Assembly: GCA_013696015.1 (NCBI GenBank)
Contig: JACCZI010000103.1
Coordinates: forward strand, 1 to 8,438
DNA: 8,438 nt
Reading direction: 5' to 3'
From: Nocardioidaceae bacterium
GTDB lineage: Bacteria; Actinomycetota; Actinomycetes; Propionibacteriales; Nocardioidaceae
Part shown: in pieces, positions 1 through 6,065 of the stretch
Numbering within the stretch: the first letter of the stretch is position 1
Layout: every line of letters starts with the position of its first letter
Made by a program: the position numbers and the translations under genes
Notes under the pieces: model-generated
The model's input: the letters and a program-made list of their open reading frames with translations, nothing else
Told to the model about the DNA's origin: nothing
Databases searched by the model: none

Positions 1-123
1 CTTGAAGTCGATCTTGGTGTAGATGCCGAGGCTGCCGACGATTCGGGTGATGGGATCCCACGCCATCTCGACGAGGTTGCCGCTGTCTTTGCGCTGGGTC
101 GGGCTGGGGATCGTCGACGTCAT
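1..123 (-). CDS. hhyL: [NiFe]-hydrogenase large subunit, group 1h (actinobacterial type), N-terminal fragment
   Basis: Only the first 41 codons are in the window; the gene continues past the left edge. The large subunit carries the Ni-Fe(CN)2CO active site and pairs with the small subunit encoded just upstream. Residues 22-41 contain the family's N-terminal signature (DPITRIVGSLGIYTKIDF), close to the DPITRIEGH motif of other uptake hydrogenases. The nickel-binding CxxC motifs are outside the window. The ATG at 123 is preceded by AGAGAGG at a spacing of about 7 nt, a good Shine-Dalgarno. The small-subunit stop lies 64 bp upstream, so the two are almost certainly co-transcribed. An oddity is that the Glu of RIEGH, proposed as a proton relay in other groups, is Val here (RIVGS). 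The family call is firm because of the motif and the neighbour; the group 1h call rests mainly on the small subunit. Confidence 0.9.
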   Translation of the reverse strand, partial: MTSTIPSPTQRKDSGNLVEMAWDPITRIVGSLGIYTKIDFK

Positions 124-152
124 CGCGTCGCCTCTCTGAAGGGACGGGCCAA

Positions 153-171
153 GGGGCGGTACGCCTGCCCC
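153..171 (-). other. Possible RNA hairpin in the hydrogenase small/large subunit intergenic gap
   Basis: The transcript can pair GGGGC with GCCCC and an internal GG with CC around a four-base loop, with one bulged A. This gives a seven-pair GC stem between the small-subunit stop (188) and the large-subunit start (123). No U-tract follows, so it does not look like a terminator. It could stabilise the small-subunit message or tune the subunit ratio, but GC-rich DNA yields such stems by chance. Confidence 0.3.
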
Positions 172-187
172 CCGGTGGGTGAGTGTG

Positions 188-1243
188 TTACCAGGTACGG
201 GTGGCACCGCTGGTGAGCTGACGGCCGGAGTGGCGCCACTTGGGCTCCTTGTCCACCGTCCTCGTGGTGATCGTGCGCAGCTTGCGGATGGCGGCGCCAT
301 AGGCCCCGATGGAGGTCGTGGACAGCTTGCCGCCCGGCGGCTCGTCCATGAACGGCATGAACTTGTCCGGGAAGCCCGGCATCGTGCAGCCGATGCAGAT
401 CCCGCCGACGTTGGGACACCCCCCCATGCCGTTCATCCAGCCACGCTTGGGCACGTTGCACTTGACGACGGGGCCCCAGCAGCCGAGCTTGACGATGCAC
501 TTCGGTGAGCCGTACTCGGTCGCGAAGTCACCCTGCTCGTAGTAGCCGGCGCGGTCGCACCCCTCGTGCACGGTCTGGCCGAACAGCCAGGTGGGCCTCA
601 GCATCTCGTCGAGCGGGATCATCGGTGCCTGGTCGGTGGCCATGTAGAGCATGTACGTCAACGTCTCCGACAGGTTGTCGGGCTGGATCGGACAGCCGGG
701 GACGTTCACGATCGGGATGCCCGCCTTGGACTTCCAGCCCCAGCCGAGGTAGTCGGCCAGGCCCATCGCCCCGGTGGGGTTGCCGGCCATGGCGTGGATG
801 CCGCCGTACGTGGCGCACGTCCCGGCCGCCACGATCGCGGTGGCCTTGGGTGCGAGCCGGTCGAGCCACTCGCTGGTCGTCATCGGCTGTCCCGTCGCGG
901 GGTTGTTGCCGAAGCCGCACCAGTAGCCCTCCTCTTTGATCTTCTCGTTGGGGATGGAGCCCTCGACCACGAGGACGAACGGCTCGAGCTCACCCCGGTC
1001 GGCCTTGAAGAACCACTCCAGGAAGTCGTCGGCACCGCCTTTCGGCCCGCACTCGAAGTCGATGAGCGGCCAGTGGACGGCGATCTGTGGCAGCCCGGGC
1101 AGTGCGCCGAGCGCGATCTCCTCGATGCTGGGCTGGGTGGCCGCGGTGAGGGCAACGGAGTCGCCGTCGCAGCTGAGGCCGGCATTGATCCACAGCACGT
1201 GGATGAGCGTCTCTTCAGCCTTCTGGGCGGCAGCGGTCGGCAT
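188..1243 (-). CDS. hhyS: [NiFe]-hydrogenase small subunit, group 1h (actinobacterial type)
   Basis: Electron-transfer subunit that carries electrons from the Ni-Fe site through three Fe-S clusters. Counting from the ATG at 1243 (351 residues), the proximal-cluster ligands appear to be C25, D28, C143 (GTCATYGG) and C184 (VPGCPIQPDN). The usual CxxC is thus CxxD, as described for actinobacterial-type hydrogenases. H226, C229, C249 and C255 fit the distal cluster. C262, C276, C283 and C286 give four cysteines for the medial cluster, so [4Fe-4S] rather than [3Fe-4S]. There is no twin-arginine signal and no C-terminal membrane helix, unlike classical periplasmic uptake enzymes; a cytoplasmic-side enzyme is inferred. 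An in-frame GTG at 1252 would add three residues, but it lies 1 nt from the GGAGAG Shine-Dalgarno, whereas the ATG at 1243 lies 10 nt from it, so the ATG is preferred. The large-subunit gene follows 64 bp downstream. Confidence 0.95.
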   Translation of the reverse strand: MPTAAAQKAEETLIHVLWINAGLSCDGDSVALTAATQPSIEEIALGALPGLPQIAVHWPLIDFECGPKGGADDFLEWFFKADRGELEPFVLVVEGSIPNEKIKEEGYWCGFGNNPATGQPMTTSEWLDRLAPKATAIVAAGTCATYGGIHAMAGNPTGAMGLADYLGWGWKSKAGIPIVNVPGCPIQPDNLSETLTYMLYMATDQAPMIPLDEMLRPTWLFGQTVHEGCDRAGYYEQGDFATEYGSPKCIVKLGCWGPVVKCNVPKRGWMNGMGGCPNVGGICIGCTMPGFPDKFMPFMDEPPGGKLSTTSIGAYGAAIRKLRTITTRTVDKEPKWRHSGRQLTSGATRTW

Positions 1244-1253
1244 CAGTGCCACG

Positions 1254-1259
1254 CTCTCC
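1254..1259 (-). promoter_or_regulatory. Ribosome binding site deciding the hhyS start
   Basis: GGAGAG on the minus strand, 10 nt from the ATG at 1243 and 1 nt from the in-frame GTG at 1252. This spacing favours the ATG as the true start. Confidence 0.6.
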
Positions 1260-1263
1260 GGGG

Positions 1264-1292
1264 CGGCTCTGCACCCCTGTGTCGCTGAGCCG
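1264..1292 (-). other. Possible 5'-leader hairpin of the hhyS mRNA
   Basis: CGGCTC (1287-1292) and GAGCCG (1264-1269) on the minus strand can form a six-pair stem around a 17-nt loop. It ends 5 nt upstream of the Shine-Dalgarno. It would lie inside the roughly 70-nt leader expected from the upstream promoter. It may be chance in GC-rich DNA. Confidence 0.25.
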
Positions 1293-1323
1293 GCGGTCGG
1301 CCCACTTGCACGACATAGGTCAG

Positions 1324-1352
1324 GGTCTACACGGGCGGTTGCGAGGTGTCAA
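1324..1352 (-). promoter_or_regulatory. Sigma-70-type promoter for hhySL
   Basis: On the minus strand there is a perfect -35 box TTGACA (1347-1352), a 17-bp spacer and a -10-like TAGACC (1324-1329). Transcription would start near 1317, giving a leader of about 70 nt before the hhyS ATG. It lies in the 252-bp gap downstream of the small membrane-protein gene, the longest non-coding gap in the hydrogenase region, which suggests the structural genes can be transcribed independently of hypAB. The -10 is only a partial match. Confidence 0.55.
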
Positions 1353-1495
1353 GGGTTCGTCGGCCCGTGTCCGTACCGGCGCTGACCTGGCCATAACCTG
1401 ACAGTGAACGGCCTATTGAGGTGGCCCATGACATGGTGTAGAGCGGCGCATACCGGGCGGCGACCTGCATCCGAAACGCCCAGAAATCGACAGCG

Positions 1496-1969
1496 CTAGT
1501 CCGCGGTTGCGGCCCGCAGCGTCGCGTACGTGACGAGGCCGTAAGCCAGGTGCGGTACGGCATCGGCGGCCCAGTCCTGGGCGCTCCACGCGGTGGGGTC
1601 GCTGATGCCCAGCCGGGCCATCGGGACGTTGGCGCCGGCCATGGCAATGCCGCCCGCCAGGACCGAGCCCGTGAGCGGCCCCGGCTTCAACCCGACGCTG
1701 CGCAGCGCACCCAGCACGGCTCCCATGCTGACACCGGTGACGATCCCGCTGAGTGCACCGAGTCCCGTGAGCCGGTTGCCGCGGGTCTCCTCGTCACCGG
1801 GGATGTCGACGCCCACCGCGTCGGCGAGCTTATCGACGGTCTGCTCCGGCGTGCCGCTCGAGCCGCGTCCTCGCACTGCCATGTCGAGATAGGTGATCGC
1901 GTTGAGTGCGGTCGTCCCAGCGGCGCCGGCTGCCGCACCGGCGAAGAGGTTCCTCATGAGTGTCAGCAT
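1496..1969 (-). CDS. Small glycine/alanine-rich membrane protein of unknown function
   Basis: 157 residues; I do not recognise a named family. Four hydrophobic stretches are visible, at about residues 5-26, 66-92, 98-120 and 133-155. They are rich in Gly and Ala with small-residue spacing (GAAAGAAG near the N-terminus) that favours tight helix packing. A polar segment at about 30-65, rich in charged residues (PEQTVDKLADAVG), separates the first two. The ATG at 1969 is used; a GGTGG lies 4-5 nt upstream, and a second in-frame ATG at 1957 has no better ribosome site. It starts 37 bp after the hypB stop and is followed, after a 252-bp gap with its own promoter, by hhyS. The position between nickel-maturation and structural genes suggests a role linked to the hydrogenase, such as membrane attachment or metal/quinone handling, but nothing in the sequence proves it. 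Confidence 0.75.
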   Translation of the reverse strand: MLTLMRNLFAGAAAGAAGTTALNAITYLDMAVRGRGSSGTPEQTVDKLADAVGVDIPGDEETRGNRLTGLGALSGIVTGVSMGAVLGALRSVGLKPGPLTGSVLAGGIAMAGANVPMARLGISDPTAWSAQDWAADAVPHLAYGLVTYATLRAATAD

Positions 1970-2006
1970 GCGCCCACCGTACGTTGCGATTTCTGAGGTG
2001 TGGCGC

Positions 2007-2792
2007 TCAGACAGCGTCGAGCCACACGAACCAGGCGTCGATGCCCTCCCCCGTCCGGACCGACAACGAGAGCACGGTCACGCCCGGGCGCAGACTGCGG
2101 GCATCGGCGGCGCAGCGTTCCACGTCGAAGTCGACGTAGGGCAGCAGGTCCATCTTGTTGATGATGACGAGATCCGCCGCGGCGAACATGTGCGGATACT
2201 TCAACGGCTTGTCGTCGCCCTCGGTCACCGAGATGATCACCACCTTCGCCGCCTCACCGAGGTCGAACAACGCCGGGCACACCAGGTTGCCGACGTTCTC
2301 CACGAACAACAGCGAGCCCTCGGGTGGGTCCAGCGCGACCAGCCCACGGTGCAGCATGTCCGCGTCGAGGTGGCAGCCGGCGCCGGTGTTGATCTGCACG
2401 ACGGGGGCACCCGTCGCACGGATGCGGTCGGCGTCGAACAGCGTCTCCTGGTCGCCTTCGATCACGCATAGGGTCCGGCCTGCAGGGGCCTCGCGGATCG
2501 TGCGCTCGAGCAGCGACGTCTTGCCAGCACCCGGCGAGCTCATGAGGTTGAGCGCGGCCATGTCTCGTTCGGCCAGCCAGCCGCGGTTGTACGCCGCGAG
2601 GTCGTCGTTCTTGGCCAACAGGTCCTGCTCGATCGTCACCAGTCGGGTGGCGGTGTCGTCGGCGTGCGCAGGCCCGGCCGCGTGCCCGTGGTCATGCCCA
2701 TGGCTGTGGTCGTGCCCGTGGTCGCGCGTACGGTGGTTGACATTGGTGATCCGCACGGAGTCCGCGTCGGAGCAGCCACAGGTCAGGCACAT
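2007..2792 (-). CDS. hypB: Hydrogenase nickel-incorporation GTPase HypB
   Basis: GTPase that, with HypA, loads nickel into the large-subunit precursor. The 261-residue protein begins MCLTCGC, the N-terminal Cys cluster seen in many HypB proteins. A histidine-rich stretch follows (H25 to H37, seven His at alternate positions), a probable nickel store. The G domain has the P-loop SSPGAGKTS (85-93), a switch-region ENVGNLVCP (165-173) and the guanine-specificity motif NKMD (212-215). C140, H141 and C172 match the metal site of the G domain. Length and motifs are complete. The ATG overlaps the hypA stop as TGATG, indicating translational coupling. It lies in the same direction as, and upstream of, the hydrogenase structural genes, so it most likely serves that enzyme, though HypB can serve several hydrogenases in a cell. 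Confidence 0.97.
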   Translation of the reverse strand: MCLTCGCSDADSVRITNVNHRTRDHGHDHSHGHDHGHAAGPAHADDTATRLVTIEQDLLAKNDDLAAYNRGWLAERDMAALNLMSSPGAGKTSLLERTIREAPAGRTLCVIEGDQETLFDADRIRATGAPVVQINTGAGCHLDADMLHRGLVALDPPEGSLLFVENVGNLVCPALFDLGEAAKVVIISVTEGDDKPLKYPHMFAAADLVIINKMDLLPYVDFDVERCAADARSLRPGVTVLSLSVRTGEGIDAWFVWLDAV

Positions 2793-3121
2793 CAGGCCAC
2801 CTCCACCGCTGTCACCGACAGCTCCCTCCCGGACAGCACCTGCACGTCAGCGCTGCCGCAGTCACACAGCAGGACCAGGTCGGGCAGGGTGAAGTCCGCC
2901 CCGCAGTCGCGGCAGTGGGCCTGCCCCTCCGGCTCCTCGATGTCGAGCCGGGCACCGTGCAAGGCGGTCCCGTCGGTCACCAGGTCGAAGCAGAACCGCA
3001 TGGAGTCAGCCACGACGCCCGACTGCCGTCCGACCCGCACGTGCACAGCTCGCACGGAGGCCCCTGCGGTGTGGTCGCTGACAGCGTCGACGATGCTCTG
3101 CGTGATCGCGAGCTCGTGCAT
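2792..3121 (-). CDS. hypA: Hydrogenase nickel-incorporation protein HypA
   Basis: Nickel metallochaperone acting with HypB. The 109-residue protein starts MHEL, the conserved N-terminal nickel site (H2, E3), and ends with the family's GSADVQVLSGREL region. The zinc-ribbon is unusual: C70-x2-C73 is normal, but the second pair is C86-x-C88 (LLCDCGS) instead of the common CxxC. I think related actinobacterial HypA proteins may share this, but cannot confirm it. The ATG at 3121 has GAGGG about 8 nt upstream. A 96-bp gap precedes it, so a promoter could lie there; I see only a weak -10-like TACGGT (3164-3169). Its stop overlaps the hypB start. Confidence 0.95.
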   Translation of the reverse strand: MHELAITQSIVDAVSDHTAGASVRAVHVRVGRQSGVVADSMRFCFDLVTDGTALHGARLDIEEPEGQAHCRDCGADFTLPDLVLLCDCGSADVQVLSGRELSVTAVEVA

Positions 3122-3217
3122 GCGCGGCGCCCTCGTCGTCGTCTCTCGTCGGTCCGAGTCGTCACCGTAGACCTGTCCTCGCCACGTGGCCAGGGTTGCG
3201 GCGACCGCACCCGTCCC

Positions 3218-3655
3218 TCAGTGCTCGGTCCCGACGTCGCGCACGGCGCCCGTCACGCCCTTTGCCCGGACGTCCGCGCTGATCTGCTCGACGTTCTCGC
3301 GCAGGATGTCAGCCACCAGCTCGTCCATGCGCGGATCGACCATGATCTCCAGCAGCACCCGCAAGGTCGTATCGGTCGCGGCCTTGACCAGCGCATCGTG
3401 GAACGGCAGTGCGGAGAACCGGCCGACCGTCCGGTCGTGCTTGATCTTCTCCAGCACCATGGCACGCAGGTACGGCTGGTTCTCCGCGAGCGCCAGTGCC
3501 ACGTTTCGGGTGTAGTGGCCCGAGCGCAGCACGTCTGTCACCTCGTCCAGCACCGCCAAGGTGATCGGCTCCTTGATCGCCTCGACCAGAGGGGCGGAGA
3601 CCCGGGTCCACAGGCGCACCGAGCGCCGGGGCTTCGCTGTCCGCTGGGGCCGCAC
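3218..3655 (-). CDS. Helical protein of unknown function upstream of hypA
   Basis: 145 residues from a GTG at 3655; not recognised. After a basic N-terminus (residues 1-13, six Arg/Lys) the sequence looks almost entirely alpha-helical with no membrane segment. Two halves resemble each other loosely: TLAVLDEVTDVL ... LAENQPYLRAMVLEKI and TLRVLLEIMVDP ... ILRENVEQISADVRAK, suggesting an internal duplication. The start is uncertain because no clear Shine-Dalgarno precedes 3655; a GTG at 3619 is an alternative. The reading frame is the same as that of the DUF72 gene, whose stop is 51 bp upstream, with no further stop between. Its minus-strand position between DUF72 and hypAB is compatible with one transcript. 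Amino-acid content looks like real protein, and other frames here are Arg/Ala-rich shadows. Confidence 0.7.
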   Translation of the reverse strand: MRPQRTAKPRRSVRLWTRVSAPLVEAIKEPITLAVLDEVTDVLRSGHYTRNVALALAENQPYLRAMVLEKIKHDRTVGRFSALPFHDALVKAATDTTLRVLLEIMVDPRMDELVADILRENVEQISADVRAKGVTGAVRDVGTEH

Positions 3656-3706
3656 TCGACGAGCATGCCAGCATGACGCCCCAACCAGGGGGTACGGCCG
3701 TGGGCA

Positions 3707-4555
3707 TCAGAGCGCGGCGCGGACACGTTCGGCCAGCGCGAGCGCGTCGTACGGCGCGTGCACCTTGGCGTCGTTGTCGAAGTAGACGACGACGTCGAGC
3801 CCGGCGTCACGCCAGCGCAATGCCTGTGCGGCCCAGCGATCGAGTGCCTCCGGGGAGTACCCACTGACGTAGAGCTCGTCGGCGCCGTGCAGGCGCACAT
3901 AGACGAAGTCGGACGTCACGTCCTCCAGCAACGGCCACTTGCCCGCGCTGTCCGCGACCACCAGCCCGATGTCGTGGCGGCGCAGCAGGTCGACTGCCTG
4001 GGTCGTCGCGAAACTCGCGTGGCGCACCTCCAAGGCGTGGCGCAGTGGCATCTCGAGCTCGGCGCTGGTGAGTGCCCGGTCGCCAGGCACCTTGGCGTCG
4101 TGTGAGGCGGCGAGCAGAGCCGCCTGGCCGGTCGTGCGCGGAAGCAGGTCGAAGAACGCACCCAACCGCGCCGCGTCGTACCCGAGCATCGGGGGCAGCT
4201 GCCACAGCAGCGGACCCAGCTTGGGTCCCAGCGCCAGCAGCCCTGAGGCGAAGAAGTTGGCCAACGCAGTCTCGACCCCGGCCAGCTTCTTCATGTGGGT
4301 GATGAACCGGCCACCCTTGACGGCAAAGACGAAGTCGTCCGGTGTCTGGGTGCGCCACTGCCGGAAGCTGGTCGGCCGTTGCAGCGAGTAGAACGAGCCG
4401 TTGATCTCGATCGAGCTCAGCCGTTGTGCCGCGTACGTCAGCTCCTGTCGCTGCGGCAGGCCCGGCGGGTAGAACACACCACGCCACGGCGGGTAGCGCC
4501 ATCCCGAGATGCCGACGCGGATGCGAGGTCCGGCTGCGTACACGACTGTCATCAT
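3707..4555 (-). CDS. DUF72 family protein (YecE-like)
   Basis: 282 residues from the ATG at 4555 (a tandem ATG follows at 4552). DUF72 proteins have a TIM-barrel-like fold; the biochemical function is not established. Family landmarks are all visible in order: VGISGWRYPPW (14-24) followed by FYP, EINGSFY near residue 50, FAVKGGRFITHMKKL near residues 77-91, a VYVRLHGADELY block in the C-terminal third, and VVYFDNDAKVHAPYDALAL near the end. The open frame continues upstream to an ATG at 4690, but those 45 residues lack family similarity and lie over the divergent acetyltransferase gene, so the inner start is chosen. No Shine-Dalgarno precedes it; leaderless translation, common in actinobacteria, is plausible. 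It is not obviously tied to hydrogenase function and may simply be the neighbour that begins the minus-strand run. Confidence 0.9.
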   Translation of the reverse strand: MMTVVYAAGPRIRVGISGWRYPPWRGVFYPPGLPQRQELTYAAQRLSSIEINGSFYSLQRPTSFRQWRTQTPDDFVFAVKGGRFITHMKKLAGVETALANFFASGLLALGPKLGPLLWQLPPMLGYDAARLGAFFDLLPRTTGQAALLAASHDAKVPGDRALTSAELEMPLRHALEVRHASFATTQAVDLLRRHDIGLVVADSAGKWPLLEDVTSDFVYVRLHGADELYVSGYSPEALDRWAAQALRWRDAGLDVVVYFDNDAKVHAPYDALALAERVRAAL

Positions 4556-4561
4556 CGTGGG

Positions 4562-5131
4562 ATGGACGCGCCCGCGGGCCCCTCGCACCTGCGTGCCGAG
4601 CCGATCGACGCCGAGCGGCTCCGGCTGGAACCGCTGCGCGTGAGCCACGCCGACGAGCTCGTGACCGTCCTGGACGACACGACGCTGCACACCTACATCG
4701 GAGGCCGGCCGGCGACCTTAGAGGAGCTTCGCGGCCGCTTCGACATCAAGGCAGGGGGGTGCTCCGCGGATGGGGTGCAGACCTGGCTGAACTGGGTGAT
4801 CCGCGTCGACGGCTGCGCGGCGGGCTACGTGCAGGCGACCATCACGCCGTGGCCCGAAGGACCTCGAGCCGAGCTCGCCTGGGTGGTCGGTGTGGCACAC
4901 CAGCGCCGCGGTCTCGCTGTCGAGTCCGCGGCCGCGGTCGCGCAGTGGCTGGCGGCTCGTCAGGTACACCACCTCGTTGCGCACGTCCATCCCGACAACA
5001 CGCCTTCACGCGTCGTCGCGGAACGGGTGGGGATGCACCCGACGGACGTGATCGTGGACGGCGAGACGCAGTGGGTGCGGCTCCCGCGGCACCACAAGGT
5101 CAGGTCGAACGGGCCGCCAGCCGGGCCTTGA
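4562..5131 (+). CDS. GNAT family N-acetyltransferase (RimJ/RimL-like)
   Basis: 189 residues from the ATG at 4562; transfers an acetyl group from acetyl-CoA to an amine whose identity is not visible here. It begins with the RimJ/RimL-type pattern EPIDAERLRLEPLRVSHADEL (split over residues 13-33). The acetyl-CoA pyrophosphate loop is Q114-R-R-G117-L-A119, preceded by the beta-strand AELAWVVGV. HPDNTPSRVVAERVGM (143-158) is the typical C-terminal motif. The frame stays open upstream to 4295, but that part lies over the DUF72 gene and lacks family similarity. The start codon is only six bases from the divergent DUF72 start and has no Shine-Dalgarno, suggesting leaderless translation. Its 3' end overlaps the convergent desaturase gene by 32 bp. 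Confidence 0.9.
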   Translation: MDAPAGPSHLRAEPIDAERLRLEPLRVSHADELVTVLDDTTLHTYIGGRPATLEELRGRFDIKAGGCSADGVQTWLNWVIRVDGCAAGYVQATITPWPEGPRAELAWVVGVAHQRRGLAVESAAAVAQWLAARQVHHLVAHVHPDNTPSRVVAERVGMHPTDVIVDGETQWVRLPRHHKVRSNGPPAGP

Positions 5132-6044
5132 GCGCGTCGCGCTTGCCCTCGAACCGGCTCGCGGAGGTGTCGAGCTCATCGACGAAGGCGGCCAGCTCGG
5201 TGCGGGCGGTTTCGCCCTGTTCACCGAGGCCCTCGAGGTCGAAGACCTTCCAGTAGCGCAGCACCGGCAGCACGACCTCGTCACGGTGCTGACGCAGGTC
5301 GTAGACGCCGGCGACGGCCATCTCGACCGCCTTGCGCTGGAAGCCGGCGATGCCCGCGCCGGGCATCTCGAACGACGTCACGACGTCGGTGATGGCCCGC
5401 ATGGACTGGTCAGGGGCGAGCTCCAGAGCCGCACTCAGCAGGTTGCGGTAGAAGATCATGTGCAGGTTCTCGTCCGCGGCGATCTTCGCCAGCAGCCGGT
5501 CACAGTCCGGATCCTCGGTGATCTTTCCGGTGTTGCGGTGCGACACCCGGGTGGCGAGCTCCTGGAAGGAGACGTACGCCAGTGACTCGAGCAGGTCGGC
5601 GTGGTGATTGGACGCGAAACCGGCGGCCATGTGGTCCATACGCGCCCGCTCGAGTGCGATCGGGTCGACCGCGCGCGTCACCAGCAGGTAGTCGCGGATC
5701 GCGGCGCCGTGCCGGCCCTCCTCGGCGGTCCAGCGGTGCACCCACTCACCCCAGGCCGCGTCTCGGCCGAAGAGCACGGCGATCTCGTGGTGGTAGCTCG
5801 GCAGGTTGTCCTCGGTCAACAGGTTGATCACCAGCGCGGAACGCGCGACGTCACTGACCTGGGAGTCCTCGAGCCGCCAGGGCTCACCGCCGAGGACCCC
5901 GTCGAAGGTCCGCCCATCGCTCCAGGGCACGTACTCGTGCGGGAACCACTCCTTGGCAGCGTTCAGGTGCCGCTCAAGGTTTTGCTCGACCACCTGCTCC
6001 AGCTCGAGCAGCAAAGAGGTCTGGTCAACCTGAGTCGTTGTCAT
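5100..6044 (-). CDS. Diiron acyl-ACP desaturase (DesA-like)
   Basis: Soluble ferritin-like desaturase that introduces a double bond into an acyl chain carried on ACP; mycobacterial relatives DesA1 and DesA2 work in mycolic-acid synthesis. The 314-residue protein has all expected diiron ligands: E78 (TEDN), E109 and H112 (EEGRH), E162 (FQEL), E192 and H195 (DENLH). The DENLHMIFYRN block is like that of mycobacterial DesA proteins. Length is in the family range. The ATG at 6044 has GGAAGG 8 nt upstream, a good Shine-Dalgarno. An 18-bp perfect palindrome 22 bp upstream suggests control by a dimeric repressor. The kinase gene upstream ends at 6068, 23 bp away, so readthrough from the two-component operon is also possible. 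The 3' end overlaps the acetyltransferase gene. Substrate and double-bond position cannot be read from the sequence. Confidence 0.95.
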   Translation of the reverse strand: MTTTQVDQTSLLLELEQVVEQNLERHLNAAKEWFPHEYVPWSDGRTFDGVLGGEPWRLEDSQVSDVARSALVINLLTEDNLPSYHHEIAVLFGRDAAWGEWVHRWTAEEGRHGAAIRDYLLVTRAVDPIALERARMDHMAAGFASNHHADLLESLAYVSFQELATRVSHRNTGKITEDPDCDRLLAKIAADENLHMIFYRNLLSAALELAPDQSMRAITDVVTSFEMPGAGIAGFQRKAVEMAVAGVYDLRQHRDEVVLPVLRYWKVFDLEGLGEQGETARTELAAFVDELDTSASRFEGKRDALKARLAARST

Positions 6045-6065
6045 GAACCGATCCTTCCAGAGACT

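Noticed and set aside
1426..1436. Short inverted repeat CCATG-A-CATGG in the gap upstream of the hhySL promoter
   Set aside because: Too short to distinguish from chance.
3181..3190. 10-bp palindrome GCCACGTGGC upstream of hypA
   Set aside because: Palindromes of this length are expected several times in 8 kb of GC-rich DNA, and no second copy was seen.
3309..3707. Minus-strand frame starting with TGATG coupling at the DUF72 stop
   Set aside because: The translation is Gly/Ala/Arg/Pro-rich without helical pattern and shadows the more convincing 145-residue frame. A frameshift joining them is possible but unsupported.
3656..3709. Possible stop-codon readthrough joining DUF72 to the downstream helical protein (same frame, no other stop)
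   Set aside because: Sharing a frame has a one-in-three chance, and the stop context (TGA followed by T) is not a known leaky one.
4295..4561. N-terminal extension of the acetyltransferase frame
   Set aside because: It runs antisense through conserved DUF72 motifs, and the GNAT fold begins just after the ATG at 4562.
4556..4690. N-terminal extension of the DUF72 frame to an ATG at 4690
   Set aside because: The extra residues show no family similarity and lie antisense to the start of the acetyltransferase gene.
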